Assembly: GCF_017591435.1 (NCBI RefSeq)
Contig: NC_059278.1
Span: 4,507,144-4,571,143 of the forward strand
Direction of reading: 5' to 3'
DNA from: Portunus trituberculatus
Lineage: Eukaryota; Arthropoda; Malacostraca; Decapoda; Portunidae
Length of the DNA stretch: 64,000 nt
Shown here piece after piece: positions 31,659 through 47,400 of this stretch; the stretch's first letter is position 1, and each line of letters starts with the position of its first letter. Below the pieces are notes generated by a model, which saw nothing but the letters and a program-made list of their open reading frames with translations, was not told where the DNA came from and made no database searches. The translations under genes were made by a program, and so were the position numbers.

Positions 31659-32145
<487 letters not shown>

Positions 32146-32447
32146 GCTCAAGGTGTGCAGGCGTTGGTTTTACGCAGATACTCGAAAATTTTACGTGACT
32201 GAGAAAAAAATGTCACCTTAAACAACCTGTGGAATCGATTCGAGCTGGAAAAAACGTGACTCCGGATAAGTGAGTGATTTTTGAAGGCCTGTGATTGGTT
32301 GGCCTTTGAAGTACAAATATGAAGCGTGCGAGGGTTGATAGGTTGACATTTTTGCTTCATTATTCTAAGTCTAAATAACACACTAGACCTTTGTGATTAG
32401 TTCATGTACAGCATATTTTTGCGTTTGAATGTCACTTTGTCCTTTGC

Positions 32448-34507
<2,060 letters not shown>

Positions 34508-34590
<83 letters not shown>
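34508..34590. repeat. (TC)n(AT)n microsatellite
   Basis: Short TC then about 67 bp AT. Confidence 0.95.
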
Positions 34591-35288
<698 letters not shown>

Positions 35289-35444
35289 CTAGAAACACCC
35301 CTGAAAAATTGCGAATATTGTGTACTATACATTATGCTGTATGAGACAGGTATTGAATACAAGCGACAGGGTGTAGGGTATATGAAGGAAGAAATTGAAA
35401 GAACAACGTGAATAATAGAATCAATGGATTTGAAGTTACGAAAC

Positions 35445-35668
35445 CGCCGTGGTACAGTGGAACCGTGCGTGCTTTGGGGTCCGAGGGGTCTCCAAGCGCA
35501 CGGGTTCGAATCCTGTCCACGGTCCGAGTGTAGGTTGGGCTTCCTCACTCGGGGCAACAGTTTCCTAGCGGGTGGGCTTTAAGATAGGAGGTACCCCAAA
35601 AGGTATCCCCTTTAGCCCATAAATTCCCGTGAAAACCCCACAACGTATTAATAAAAAAATAAAAAAAG
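35445..35668 (+). mobile_element. SINE with tRNA-Ser-like head, copy 4
   Basis: Plus-strand copy beginning CGCCGTGGTACAGTGGAACC, then GGGTCTCCAAGCGCACG, GGGTTCGAATCCTGTCC, the shared body, and an AATAAAAAAATAAAAAAAG tail at 35650-35668. It is the only one of the four in this orientation. Confidence 0.86.
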
Positions 35669-36074
35669 TAGTTGCGAGTGTCTGTATCTAGGAATGAATA
35701 AGTACTCAAATGTCACGAATCGGGAAAGAAGAATTTCAAAGTGTATGTGTGAATGGGGGTCAACAAATGAAGCTTTCCACGCGCGATCAGAAGAGATGAA
35801 AAGTGTTCACAATGAGGTCAGGAGGAGCGGGAAACATCGGCCGGCGTGTTATTGGCACGTGTCCGTTTTCACTTTGGCAGCATAACAAAAGTGCATAAAA
35901 AAGTTGCATCAGAACATTTTCATATCAATGCAAAAATAGAGTAAATGTCTAGTATTTTTATGTATATTTCCATGAAGAACTTTTTTTTTCCCTTGTGACT
36001 ACACGTTAACTATTTTACGCTGTAGTTACTAGGATAAAAAAGAGAAGCGAAAGGAGTATAGACGTGAACCTCTT
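35669..36074. other. Non-coding stretch
   Basis: Unique sequence; a 63-codon frame at 35694-35885 has no support. Confidence 0.5.
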
Positions 36075-36288
36075 TTAACCCGCTGAGTACTACGACGCGT
36101 TTCAGTATTCATTCTGCTTACTATTTGGTGATTTTATGCAGCTTCAGAAAGTTATGTGGGAGATTCAAATAGTGAAGACTCTGGCCATTAATATGCTCAC
36201 CTCCATAGGCCTTTCATAATGTCAATAAAATGGTCTAATCTCACACAAATCTCATGGTAATAATATGTCCCAGTATTGAAGGGGTTAA
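36075..36288 (+). mobile_element. TTAA-flanked MITE, copy 2
   Basis: A 214-bp element, TTAACCCGCTGAGTACT at the left and AGTATTGAAGGGGTTAA at the right, with exact TTAA at both ends. Same orientation and interior as the copy at 3794-4004. No coding capacity. Confidence 0.78.
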
Positions 36289-36597
36289 GATTTTTTTTAT
36301 TATTATTACAAGAGGCTTTGTGTTGAATATTGCACACGATCGCCACAAAAAGTTATACATTTTATGCTCAGTAGAGATGAGGCAAATGGTGAACCAGTGG
36401 CGGTCATCATGTATAAAGATTGTTCTCGCTTTAATAACGTACCGTGTTTGTCATTCTTGGAACTCCTTGTTATTCTCCATCTGATTCCCTGCAAATATAG
36501 CTTCCCTTCCCCTTCCTTGTTAACATTTTCCCAAACAATCATAAAGTTGTTCATTACATAATTAGAATGAGAAAATGCCACAATAATGCCTTTTATC

Positions 36598-36599
<2 letters not shown>

Positions 36600-36658
<59 letters not shown>
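36600..36658. repeat. (CA)n microsatellite
   Basis: Perfect CA tract. Confidence 0.97.
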
Positions 36659-36659
<1 letters not shown>

Positions 36660-36938
36660 ACTCCCTCATTACTGCCAGGATGTATATGATAAGAACGTGC
36701 AGTAGATCTTCAAAACAGCAATGAACCACGAACAATAGCTTTTAATCAGAGTAAAGATAAGTCAAGGAGAAACACAATCTTATCATTTCATCTCTCCCAT
36801 TGACAGAAAAATGAGCTGCAGTGGCCAAGTGATTAGGGAAGTTGAGACGAGGGTGAAGGTACCTCGGGGAAATTGTATCGGTGAAAACGAGGCTAAAAAG
36901 ATGTATAAATAAAAGCCAGAAAGAAGAAAGACACCTAA

Positions 36939-36940
<2 letters not shown>

Positions 36941-37006
<66 letters not shown>
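36941..37006. repeat. (TC)n microsatellite
   Basis: Perfect TC tract. Confidence 0.97.
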
Positions 37007-37008
<2 letters not shown>

Positions 37009-37243
37009 CGATAACTCCATTCCGCTTAGCACTCTCTTTCATGGCCTGGCAGTTCATTGATTGATCGCTGTCCTCTTCACGCCTCTATCATAATAATTTG
37101 TCGCCGATTTTAGTAACTTTCCATGCACTTCGTCAAAACTTTTAACCTAAAGCCTTTTCCATCTTCTAAATGGCACTTTCTTTGGGTATTTTTTTTCTGC
37201 CAGTTCTGAATTGATGACGCCTACTACCCTTATCCCTCCCGCC

Positions 37244-37428
<185 letters not shown>

Positions 37429-37784
37429 AGTGGGAAGACATACAGATTTATTGGTGACATAATGATCCTTTCCTAAATCCGAAGTCTTCCTGATATTAAT
37501 TACTTTCACCTTAAAAAGAATTATTAGTTTTTTTTTCATTAATTTGGTTTTTTATACATATGACTTACATATTGCAATGGTTACAAGAATATATTACCAA
37601 ACTTATGAATGGGTAACTTGGCTTTTTCCTTACTTATTTGGTGCATTCAATTAATTTTTCATACATTTGTTTTCCTTGCACTTCACAGAAATAGTGGATG
37701 TCTCACTCTTTACAGTCTGATTAGCAAGATCTTTAAGGCGAAAGAAAGAGAAAAAAACTCAATCTATCTCTGTCAAGCCGATTT

Positions 37785-37967
<183 letters not shown>

Positions 37968-38573
37968 ATGTTAACGGTAGATAGTGTCAGTCTATGAAGT
38001 GTTTGCCGAACCATCTTCCTCTATCTCCTCCTCCTTTACATTATGTAGTGATAAAGTTCAAGACTCCTTACCTTTCCTCTGCTTACCCAGTCATCGCACC
38101 GGCCTGTGTTTCCATTCAGTTTATAGTGATGGTTGTATTAGCTTTGTTTTTGTTTTTCTCCTTTTTTTAGTTTAGGACTCAGTACAATAAACAAAATATC
38201 TGATTGTACACGTGCATATATTCGCATACGACTTAGTAAATTAGGTATCTTCTATGAAATCATTCAATGTAATGTATTACGTATCATTTATCAACATACG
38301 TTACATACTTAAAGCATTCTTTGTATAACTTCATATGTTATATTTCAACATTCCATTATCTTTCTCCATGTAGAGGTAAATTATAAATATTTTGGAGAGT
38401 TAAAGACTGCTCAGCCACACATAGAAGTAAATATCACTGCCAACTTTTTTTTAGTATTATTGTCCATCTTTGTGTAGCTAGAATTATATCAAAGTATTTC
38501 GTTTTTCTTTCTCTTTAATCCATTTTTGTCTCCTTAAACAACATTTAGTTTCTCTTTTCCGGTTGTAAATCTT

Positions 38574-38651
<78 letters not shown>

Positions 38652-40108
38652 GAGACTAGCAAAATAAAATGGACCAAGGTTTTTAGGAAGGTGAATTATA
38701 AAGAGGAGGTGGTTTAGGTGTAACTGACAAAGCAACTCTTTGTTTCTTTCCTCGAAATGGACAAACAAGGTCGTAGAATAGACGACTAACTAAACAGGAA
38801 AAGGGTGTAAGGATTATGAGAAACACTTGCATTTTTCATCTACTTTTTAATGTCACAGGATATCCCATACATATGCGTAATATTAGTGACAAGGCCAGCG
38901 ATTATGAACCCAAAATGATGGTTCAATAAGGTTTATTTTCCTATTCATAAAGTAGCGAAAATGAACCATAATGAACTTGTATGTAAGAGCCAAAATAGCC
39001 AAACAAGTCACATTGGTAAGGTGTCAGCAGAAATAGTTTTATCTCTAGAGTTCTAATGAGTTTTTTTATTAATTTTACAGTTTCCTTCTTTATTTAATTT
39101 GACTAGAGGGGGAATAGGACGTGGAGCGAGAAGCATTAAGCAGGCGGCTACATAAGGCGCTGCGTTTTTTTGTTTCTAAAGGGGCGGTGGGGCTGACCTC
39201 CGCCCGCCTCCGTGCTTCAAGACACACTAAGCTTCGTCGGCGTGAGGTTGGTAGAGTCTAGAAAACCATGCGATTCCTGTAGGCTGAGAGAAACACAGTC
39301 ATATAAAGTTCTTCAGGCTCCAAGGACAAGGGAGAAGCCACGGAAGGAATATTTACTGAACCCTTGAAAGGACGTCGCTTGGCATTCCAGGACCAGACTA
39401 TAACGTCAAGTGATTTTAATGGAATAGCTATATACCGTCGAAGCTTAGTTACTCTACACTTTTTATTGGTTTTTACTTTTTTACTTTACTTTTCCTCATG
39501 TTTCCTCAGTTTCCTGGTGTTTCAAGAGACCTTAAGTTGCCGGTGCCAGTGGGGGAGAGGGAATCGCGTAACAAACCGTAATTAAGCTCCGATTGGTGGT
39601 GCATTTGACGCTCATATGAGGCAAGAAGCGTTCGTCAGCGAGGGAAGAGGTGCGTTCCTGCATTCGGATGTGCTTTTGCCAATGAGAAATTGAAGAAGGC
39701 TCCCCTGTTACACTCCACATAGCTAAAGAAAGATACGCTTTCATAAATCTTCGAAACAGCGACAGAATGATGTATGTAGGACACGCCTATTAGCCTTCAA
39801 GGAACACCAGAGGAACGTAGGAGTGAGGGGGGGGGAAAGACGAGGCAGACGGGCAAGAAAGATGAACAAGAACAAGAATAGAGAAAGAAGTAAATCCGTA
39901 GCCAGAAACGAGACTAGATATTTTACTCAGGAGGAAGGAATTAAAAAGGGATGGGTCAAAGGGTGACGAGAAATGGGGCAGGGGAGAGCACGGGAGCAGT
40001 TGAAGTAGGAGCCCCACTCGCCCCTGTCCACCAAAACACAGCCCGGACGACGCGACTCACGGCGCACCCCGGAGCAACACCCACCAGCGGTCAGGGAGCT
40101 GCTCTGTG

Positions 40109-40109
<1 letters not shown>
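37968..40109. other. Long non-coding stretch
   Basis: A/T-rich to about 39100; 39110-39250 and 40020-40100 are GC-richer and could be regulatory or part of an unseen exon. Nothing definite. Confidence 0.45.
38579..38655. repeat. (GA)n microsatellite
   Basis: GA tract with one GCGA interruption. Confidence 0.96.

Positions 40110-40196
<87 letters not shown>
40110..40196. repeat. (CA)n microsatellite
   Basis: Perfect CA tract. Confidence 0.97.
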
Positions 40197-40198
<2 letters not shown>

Positions 40199-40587
40199 GT
40201 GGGCGCCTCGTCAGGTAAAACTTGTGACTGGTATCTCGCAATCATTACACGAAAATGGCGAGGTAAATTGGAAATCTTACTTTTACTCTGAATTACTTTA
40301 CAAAGCAAACCCAAACTCAGACAACTGCATTTGGTTACATTAATTAAGTACTGATGATATCAATTTACATTCTCGGCGTCCTTACCAAAGAGAATATTTA
40401 TACAGAGCATCTCCCTAACATTCCCAAGGCTGGGCAGCGGCCTCTGCTGAATGCACCCCGAGATGACCGAACATTATCGTCATTATATATAGATATTTAT
40501 ATATATTTATGGATTTTCTCTTTTTTAACACACGACAAAGTGCACAGGCTAGATATAATATAATGAAGCCTGGAAATAAGGAATGAC

Positions 40588-40735
40588 AAGAACCTCTTTC
40601 TGAAGACCCTGAAACGATGGATTAATCGGAGAGGTTTGCGACCCAAATAGTGACGCGAAGATTCAAAACACGCTATTGACGAAAAGGTGACATCATGGTC
40701 GGAATACTGCCGTTCGAGGGTCTTCAGAATGTTCT
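40588..40735. repeat. Imperfect inverted repeat, fold-back candidate
   Basis: Left arm AAGAACCTCTTTCTGAAGAC continuing CCTGAAACG; right arm, read on the opposite strand, AAGAACATTCTGAAGACCCT continuing CGAACG. The arms are about 25 bp and lie about 95 bp apart. This could be a small MITE or an RNA hairpin. Confidence 0.5.
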
Positions 40736-41075
40736 TTTGAAAAAGGTTATTTTTTCAACAACATAAAAGTCTCGATCGCACTGGAACAACGATGGCTGAC
40801 AAATATGCCTAAAAAGCCGCTGCACCGTACAATCCTTCATATATCTTTTTGGTTTTAGTTCAATTGATCACATGAATGTCTTATTATTGTTTACACTCCT
40901 CGCGGCACCACATCACGCAATGTAACAGCTTAAACGTAGATGATTATCATATCACATGTTCAATTTATTCCTAATACAGATAAAATTTGAGGCAAACAGC
41001 TCCCAGCATTGGAAATAGGCCAGGATGGTCTTATGGTAATAATGGTAATGATGACAGTAATAATAATGATGATAG

Positions 41076-41076
41076 T

Positions 41077-41122
<46 letters not shown>

Positions 41123-41125
41123 GTA
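41076..41125. repeat. (AAT)n trinucleotide tract
   Basis: AAT repeats inside a wider AAT/GAT-rich stretch, 41035-41160. Confidence 0.94.
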
Positions 41126-42324
41126 ATGATAGTAATAATAATGATAATAATGATAATTTGAAATAGAATAGCAGGATTATCGTTTCTTCAGTCAGACAGA
41201 CCACAAATCAAATACAGCACACTCACACTTAAATATTTAACACAAAAATGTACACAATTTCGAATGATACAATCGCTCCTTGTGACTTCACATTGGGTGT
41301 GGAACTTTTGAATGTAAAAAGTTTAATTGCAGAAGTTCTTCTGTCATTCTAGGATGTACTTTCTCTGTGACATTGCAAATCAATTTAATGATTTTTTTTT
41401 TTTTTTTATGAACATAAGTTATTTTTCCTTTGACTTCACCCTTGTAAACTTATTGCCAAGAGGCTGAAGCATACATCTCCGGTTCACTAAGCTCAGGGGC
41501 AAGAAGGCCTTTCGTTTGCCGATAAGAAGCACCTAAAGCGATCAGATCACATATAATAACACATAAGATTTTTAATGTTCTGGGAGGAGGTGGAGAGGAG
41601 GGCGGTGGCGCAGTAACGTCATCAGCCCCCTCCCTCCTGCCGCCCACACACCGCGAACAGGGTCGAGGTGACGCTTCCCCGTCGATGGTCTCAGCCTTCA
41701 GGGTGTGTTAGATGATGTTAGTTTTCTTCGGCGCACGTGGACCACCCTGAGACTTAGACGACCGCCAGAGAAGTACACCGAGTCATGAATTTCCTGGGAA
41801 AGTTTTACGACCCTGTGCGGCATTTACAAGGAAGGCGCCATGCTTGTCTTTACTTTCACGGACAAGGAGCGTCCGTTTTCTTTCATTCCATTTCATCTAT
41901 CACGGCTTTCCTTGTTGATGGGCAGGACAGGGGGATGATTGCTCTAACTGAAGGAGACACAACCAGTCGGCGAGTTGGGGTGAGGTCATAGTGGGGTCAA
42001 GGTAGGATGTGTACTTCCACTAACTATTTAGTAATCTATGACACCACACTCTCCATGCCTCTCTCTTTCACACAGTTACTCTTTCTTTCGCTCAACTGGC
42101 AGTTGACCTCAACTAACAGGTCAGATAATGAGATTCCCTAGACAACAAAATATATGTATGTGTATGTATATATAAATATCGTCTTATCTGCCTCTGGTGA
42201 TGTCTCCAGTGGGTTAGGACAGCCTACGAGGAAGCTGTGAGCGACATCTTTCCCTGGTTAGTCAATCTATCACCTTCACCACGCGGGAAACCCATGCACT
42301 CTCCTGGGCAGAGAGACCACCCCC

Positions 42325-42393
42325 ATGGTCCACAACGCCGTGCAGATTGTACATGACATCCTTTCAGCCGCGGAACATACTACAAGCACCGGT
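42325..42393 (+). CDS. Weak exon candidate starting with ATG
   Basis: ATG GTC CAC AAC GCC GTG CAG opens a short high-complexity frame (V-Q-I-V-H-D-I-L-S-A-A-E-H) that reaches a donor-like ACCG|GTATGT. Unspliced, the frame runs on to 42591 with arginine-rich low-complexity sequence. It lies downstream of the futsch-like gene on the other strand. Possibly chance. Confidence 0.15.
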
Positions 42394-43780
42394 ATGTTTA
42401 GGGAAAGAAGCGTCCAACATGTCTTCCTCGGGGGCCGACCGGTAACCTCTCACCGCCACCCGACCTCTCCGGTGGAATGGAAGGAACGGCCGGCGTCAGA
42501 ACACAACAGTAAATGCAAGAGATTAGGAACGAAGCGTATGAAGAGGAGGAGGAGGAGGTACAGCGGAGGAAGTTCTACCAAAGTAAAATAGTACTGAAGG
42601 AGACACACACATTCGGACACACACGCACGCATCGCACGCCAAGCACGTGCACACAGCCGCTCTGTACAGTCAGGAAGCTTCCAAAGGCCGACACAAGAAC
42701 AGAATCTCTGAGCTCACGACCGACAGAGGAAAGCAAGCTCGGTATGTCACTACCATCACAGCGGGGGTCGTGTTTGTAATAATAATATTATCAATAATAA
42801 TAATGATAGAAGTGATGATTTAGAAATGTGGTTTGGTTGTTTTAGTGGTGGTGGTGGCGGTGGTGGTGGTGCAGGAGGCTCACTCACACACATGACGCCC
42901 TCACTCACTTGCTCGCTCGCTTTATGCATCGCTCGCACTCTTACTCTCGCTCTCTCTCGTGGAAGATTAAATGTGAAGATCAGCGACTCAGTCTCACCCG
43001 ATAAAAATATTTCCCTATCTCTCTGCTCAGCGAATTATATATAAACTACTAGTATACAGATAACAAAGAATTTCCTAAATGTTCTCGCTCTCTCGCTTTC
43101 GCTCTCTCGCTCTCTCTTTCTCTCCAATAAATATGCCTTATTTTCTATATATCAGATAGCCGCCACTCTTGGCTTATAAGTGCTTTATATATTTTACAAA
43201 ATGAGCAAATCCCCCAAACATCTTTTCAATAATTTCACTTATTTCATGAAGTCAGCCATTGCTTGAGTCCCCACAAAAGCGACTAATAATAATCACTGAT
43301 AATGTGGCTGACGAAGTATATAACCTCAAGACCTATTATAGCCAAGGACGTATCGAAGAGTTCATGTATTGCTTCTCCTTGTCAGAGTAGAGTCCGTTTG
43401 GTTTAGCTTGGGTCTGTGCGTCATGTCGTAGAACAGTCACATGGGGCTGAAGTCAACCGTTGAGGGGAAAGGAAGTAGCCTCACCCGTTTTTGTCACAAG
43501 GCCGACTGTTTCCCAGAAGTACTGCACACACTCGCACACACAGTATAATTTGACAAATATATCTGTCTACGTTAATGCTAATGTACGTTGAACTACTGAC
43601 AGTGACACAGCTTTCAGATATAACAGCTAAAAGGTTATCTGTTTCATTATAGTCGTCATCACCATCAGTGTTTTGTCCGTTCCTAGATCAGTACAACAAT
43701 TCTCCATCAGTCTAGCGGTTGTCTTCCTTCCAACACCAAATGGCTACTGTACGGAAGGAGAGAATCTACAGTAAAATACT

Positions 43781-43793
43781 TTAACCCCTTCAG
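43781..43793 (+). repeat. Isolated TTAACCCCTTCAG end, possible MITE remnant
   Basis: Matches the outer 13 bases of the TTAA MITE ends, but the interior does not match the two full copies, and no right end is visible within the next 250 bp. It is either a relic, a different family with shared ends, or chance. Confidence 0.3.
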
Positions 43794-44083
43794 GAGCGCA
43801 CGGGGTAACAGAGTAGCTCACTGGAAGGCTAAGAGCAACTACCGTAAAGTGAGAACAAAGACGGCATTTTCGGAGCTCTAAGTTGTTATGGAAGGCAGCA
43901 GGGAAGAGGGACCACCTATCAGGCGTCCCTGAAGATGGTTCTAATGTTTCGTTCTGGCGGATTTTGTGATAGTACATTACTATTTCAGATAATTTCTTGT
44001 CGAGTTTTGAAAGATATGGTAGTGATTAAGTACATGTTTTTGGGCGGCGGTGATTGTGTTGGTGTTCTGAAAGATAAAGGCGC

Positions 44084-44253
44084 TTAGAACTCGAGGCGGT
44101 AGGCGTTGCAGCTTGTCTCATGGTCTTGCAGGTTGATAGTGCAGCGGGAGGCTGACGGAGCCAAGTCAATCTTGTTGGCAATGAGGGCGTCTTCATTGGC
44201 TGCGACCCAGTAACCAAGGGCGTCCGTATCGTAAGTGGGAATGATCGTAACTT
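44084..44253 (-). other. futsch: Terminal coding exon of the futsch-like gene
   Basis: On the minus strand TTTACAG|AAGTT is the acceptor and the first two bases complete a split GAA codon begun by the previous exon's final G. The exon encodes about 56 residues of the MAP1 light-chain domain: VTIIPTYDTDALGYWV, an N-K-I-D-L stretch, SRCTINLQDHETSC, and AYRLEF before TAA at 44086-44084. The split codon restores the conserved E-V-T-I-I junction, which confirms the splice. The 3' UTR is not delimited; an AATAAA on this strand near 40966-40971 is possible but far away. Confidence 0.9.
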
Positions 44254-44386
44254 CTGTAAAGACAAAAACGCATATTAAGCTTTAGTTTGTGAAGTGCACA
44301 GGGTAAGGTTTGTATTTCCATGGGAGTTACATTTCTATACTTATAAGTCATTGGGAAATGTGTTATCCTTTGGTGAAATGGTATTT

Positions 44387-44482
<96 letters not shown>

Positions 44483-47400
44483 ATGCATATTGTAATATAT
44501 TATTGATGGTTGCAACATGAATATAACGTATTGTGACCAAATTAATAAGCAAAAGAAATTCAGTACACTGTACTGAAATTTTTTACTTACCCATTTCTTT
44601 ATCTTCCCACTCCATCTTTGCCTCCAGCAAGGCGTCCAACACTTCTCTGCCTGGGTCGATGCCAGAGAAGACGTAATATCTGGCCCGCACTCTCCTGAAG
44701 AAGTCTGCATTAGAATAGTTGGGGTTGGCAGCGTGAGGAACGTAGGCCAAGTCTAGGTACACTGGCGGCCCTGATCGTTTAATCCTCCTACTGGTTTTAC
44801 GTTCCTTCTGAGGACTTTGCGGCTTTGGACTGTCGGAGGGAGGGTGTGGCGTAGGTAAAGGCACGGGTGATGGCAGGCCAAGTGGCTTTCCCCACTTTTG
44901 TAACGTTTCCTTAGCTTCCTTTGCTGCCGAGGAGGTGGACGTTGTTGTAGAAGAGGTCGGAGCTGAAGACGTAGTTGCACTCCCCTTCGTCGTCGTAGCT
45001 ACTTGTTGTCTTACGACGGTAGTAGTGACGGAAGAACTCGTTTGTGTTTGGTTCATGTTGATTTTGTCTTCAGCCTCAGTAGCTGAGGGAACCCTCGCTC
45101 TTGACGGCAGGTTCCCGTTATCGAAATCTCCCTCGTGTTCGCCGTACATGAACGGTTCTAGTGGACCTCCGGGAGGTGGACGGAACTCGTAGACAGGCTC
45201 ATCATCATATTCTTCCTGGTATTGAGCCCCGGTCGCTCCGTATTGGGGGCCGAATCCTGATGGCTCGCTGCTAGACGCTTGAGCATCACTGCTTGCAGAT
45301 CTTGGTCTTTCATCTTTATCAGAGGCGTCATCACTCATAAGTCGCCGCGTAACACTGGTGACTGTGCTGGTGACCACTCCCTCTGAAGCATCGGTATCAC
45401 TGTCGCTGATGGTAGTACGGGTGGTGCGTGTGATGACCGTCGGATCGCCGCTGAGTGATTCCTCACTCGTCCAAGTTGTAAAACTCTTTGGCGTACCTGG
45501 TGGCCCATGTCCAGAATATTTTCTTGTAGTGTGAGGGACGGGGAAGATGAGCCGGAAATCCTACGCAGAATGTCCTCAGAAACTTGCTGATCACCAAGAA
45601 CCTCAACTACCTCTTCGCCGGGGAGCTCCTCCATTTCCACCTCTTCGCCATCGTCGTAATATTTGGTAATGACTGTAGTAACCTTCCTTACGACCACTCG
45701 GCCAGTCCTAGGGCTGCTTGGTGTACCCTCTGTGCTGCTGGTTGATGATTTTCGTACTGCACTCACTCGTTCGTGCACTGATTCGTCAGCAGCGGAAATA
45801 GATTCCCTGGAACTCCTGATATCCTCTTGATAAACATCAGATGACCGAGAGATCTCGCTGACAGAGTGCTTACTGGTAAATGTTTTATCTGTCTCCTGTA
45901 AACTGACTTTGCTGGTCGCCGTTATGCTCGAAGTTTTCACGTCTTTAGATGATGCTTCATACGTGCAAGAGGTGTCTTCTTCTATTTTAGATTTTACACT
46001 GGCTACCTCACTTGTCGTTTCTGAAGCCTTGGCTTCAGATGACGTGGTAGTGGTAGTAGATGTGGTGGATGTGTCCGCCTTCGTTTTGCTTTCACTCATC
46101 ATGGTGTGCGTCACACTAGTAATGGCACTCACACTTTCACTTTCAGAGACCTTTTTCTTCATTTCCTTCACTTCAGAGGTTTCCTTCTTTCCAGGTTCCG
46201 TACTATCTGTCACTGACTTTGTAACGGTTGTTTTGGTCACAGTGTCACCAAATTCATCTTCGCTTGTTTCCGTGGTTTCTGTTTGCTCTTCACCTCCAAT
46301 AGTTGTTTTCTTGATGACTGTCTTAGTTGTCACTGTTTCTGAAGATGGTTCATACAGTGGTATTCTGGCTCCACCTTCGATACTAGTTCTCGTGACCGTA
46401 AGTCGCGGGACGCACTCAATTTCTCTAGGAAGGAAAGTCTCCGGAGCTTCACTGCTGCTATCGATTCGTGATTTCTCTGTAGTTGCCTTCAGTGGCTCCT
46501 CAGTTGTTTCTACAGTTTCCTTTGCTTCACCGTCTACAATGGATTTCCTTGTGACAGTCTTGGTAACCGTTCCAGTATATACTGGTTCTTCAAATGTTTC
46601 TTCATATTCATCTGGTTCTCCCTCAACAGTCTCTACAGTCTCTACTGGAACACCATCAATTATAGTTCGCCTGATTACTGTTCTTTTTACGGTTCTGCTT
46701 ACACTCTCATCATCTAATTCTTCACTGACTGAATCGCGACCACTAACTGAACTTTTCTTGATGGTAGTTGTTGTGGTTGTTGTTTTCTCAGAAGCCTCGG
46801 GATCGAGTGGCTCTTTGGATGTTACAACCCTCTCTTTGGCTTCTCCGTCTACAACAGTTCTCGTAGTAAAGGTTGTTGTTATTGTACCGGCACTAGAGTG
46901 TTCCTCAGCTTCTCCGTCACTTACAGTCTCCTCGGTTTCTACAGGAACACCATCAACAATAGTTCTCTTGATTATTTTTCTCGTTACAGTTGTGGTGGTT
47001 GATGGTTCTATAACAGTTTCTTCTGTCTCTTCAGGTTCTCCTTCAACGGTTTCTACGGTTTCTACTGGCTTGCCATCAACTATAATTCTTCTCTTTATAG
47101 TTTTGGTGACTTTAGTAGTACATGATGGTTGTATAGTGTCTTCCATTTTTTTAGGATCTTCTATGGTTTCAACTGTTTCTACCGGCTTCCCATCAACAAT
47201 AGTTTTTCTAATTATTGTCCTTGTTACAGTTGTTGTAGAAGATTCTGTTTCTTCCATTTCTTCAGGCTCTGTTTCAACGGTCTCCACTGTTTCCACTGGT
47301 TTGCCATCAATGATTGTTCTTTTAGTAATGGTTCTTGTCGTTGTTTCTTCACCCTCCGTCTCAAACTTTTCTGGTTCTCCATCAAGTATTTCTACAGTCT

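Larger units (their letters stand above)
40197..44083. other. Downstream flank / possible 3' UTR of the futsch-like gene
   Basis: Minus-strand transcription of the futsch-like gene would continue into this stretch after the stop at 44084. No AATAAA on that strand close to the stop; one near 40966-40971. 41570-41720 and 42290-42720 are GC-rich. A 68-codon plus-strand frame at 41785-41991 has normal complexity but no known family. Confidence 0.45.

Noticed and set aside
43781..43993. Third full copy of the TTAA MITE
   Set aside because: Only the outer 13 bases match; interior and right end are absent.
45536..45545. Programmed -1 ribosomal frameshift
   Set aside because: No X-XXY-YYZ slippery heptamer is evident, and a second break of the same kind lies in a homopolymer at 58025.
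45335..45561. Intron explaining the frame change near the C-terminus
   Set aside because: A GTACGC donor-like site exists, but no acceptor gives a continuous frame, and both frames are coding right up to the C4 run. A missing base is simpler.
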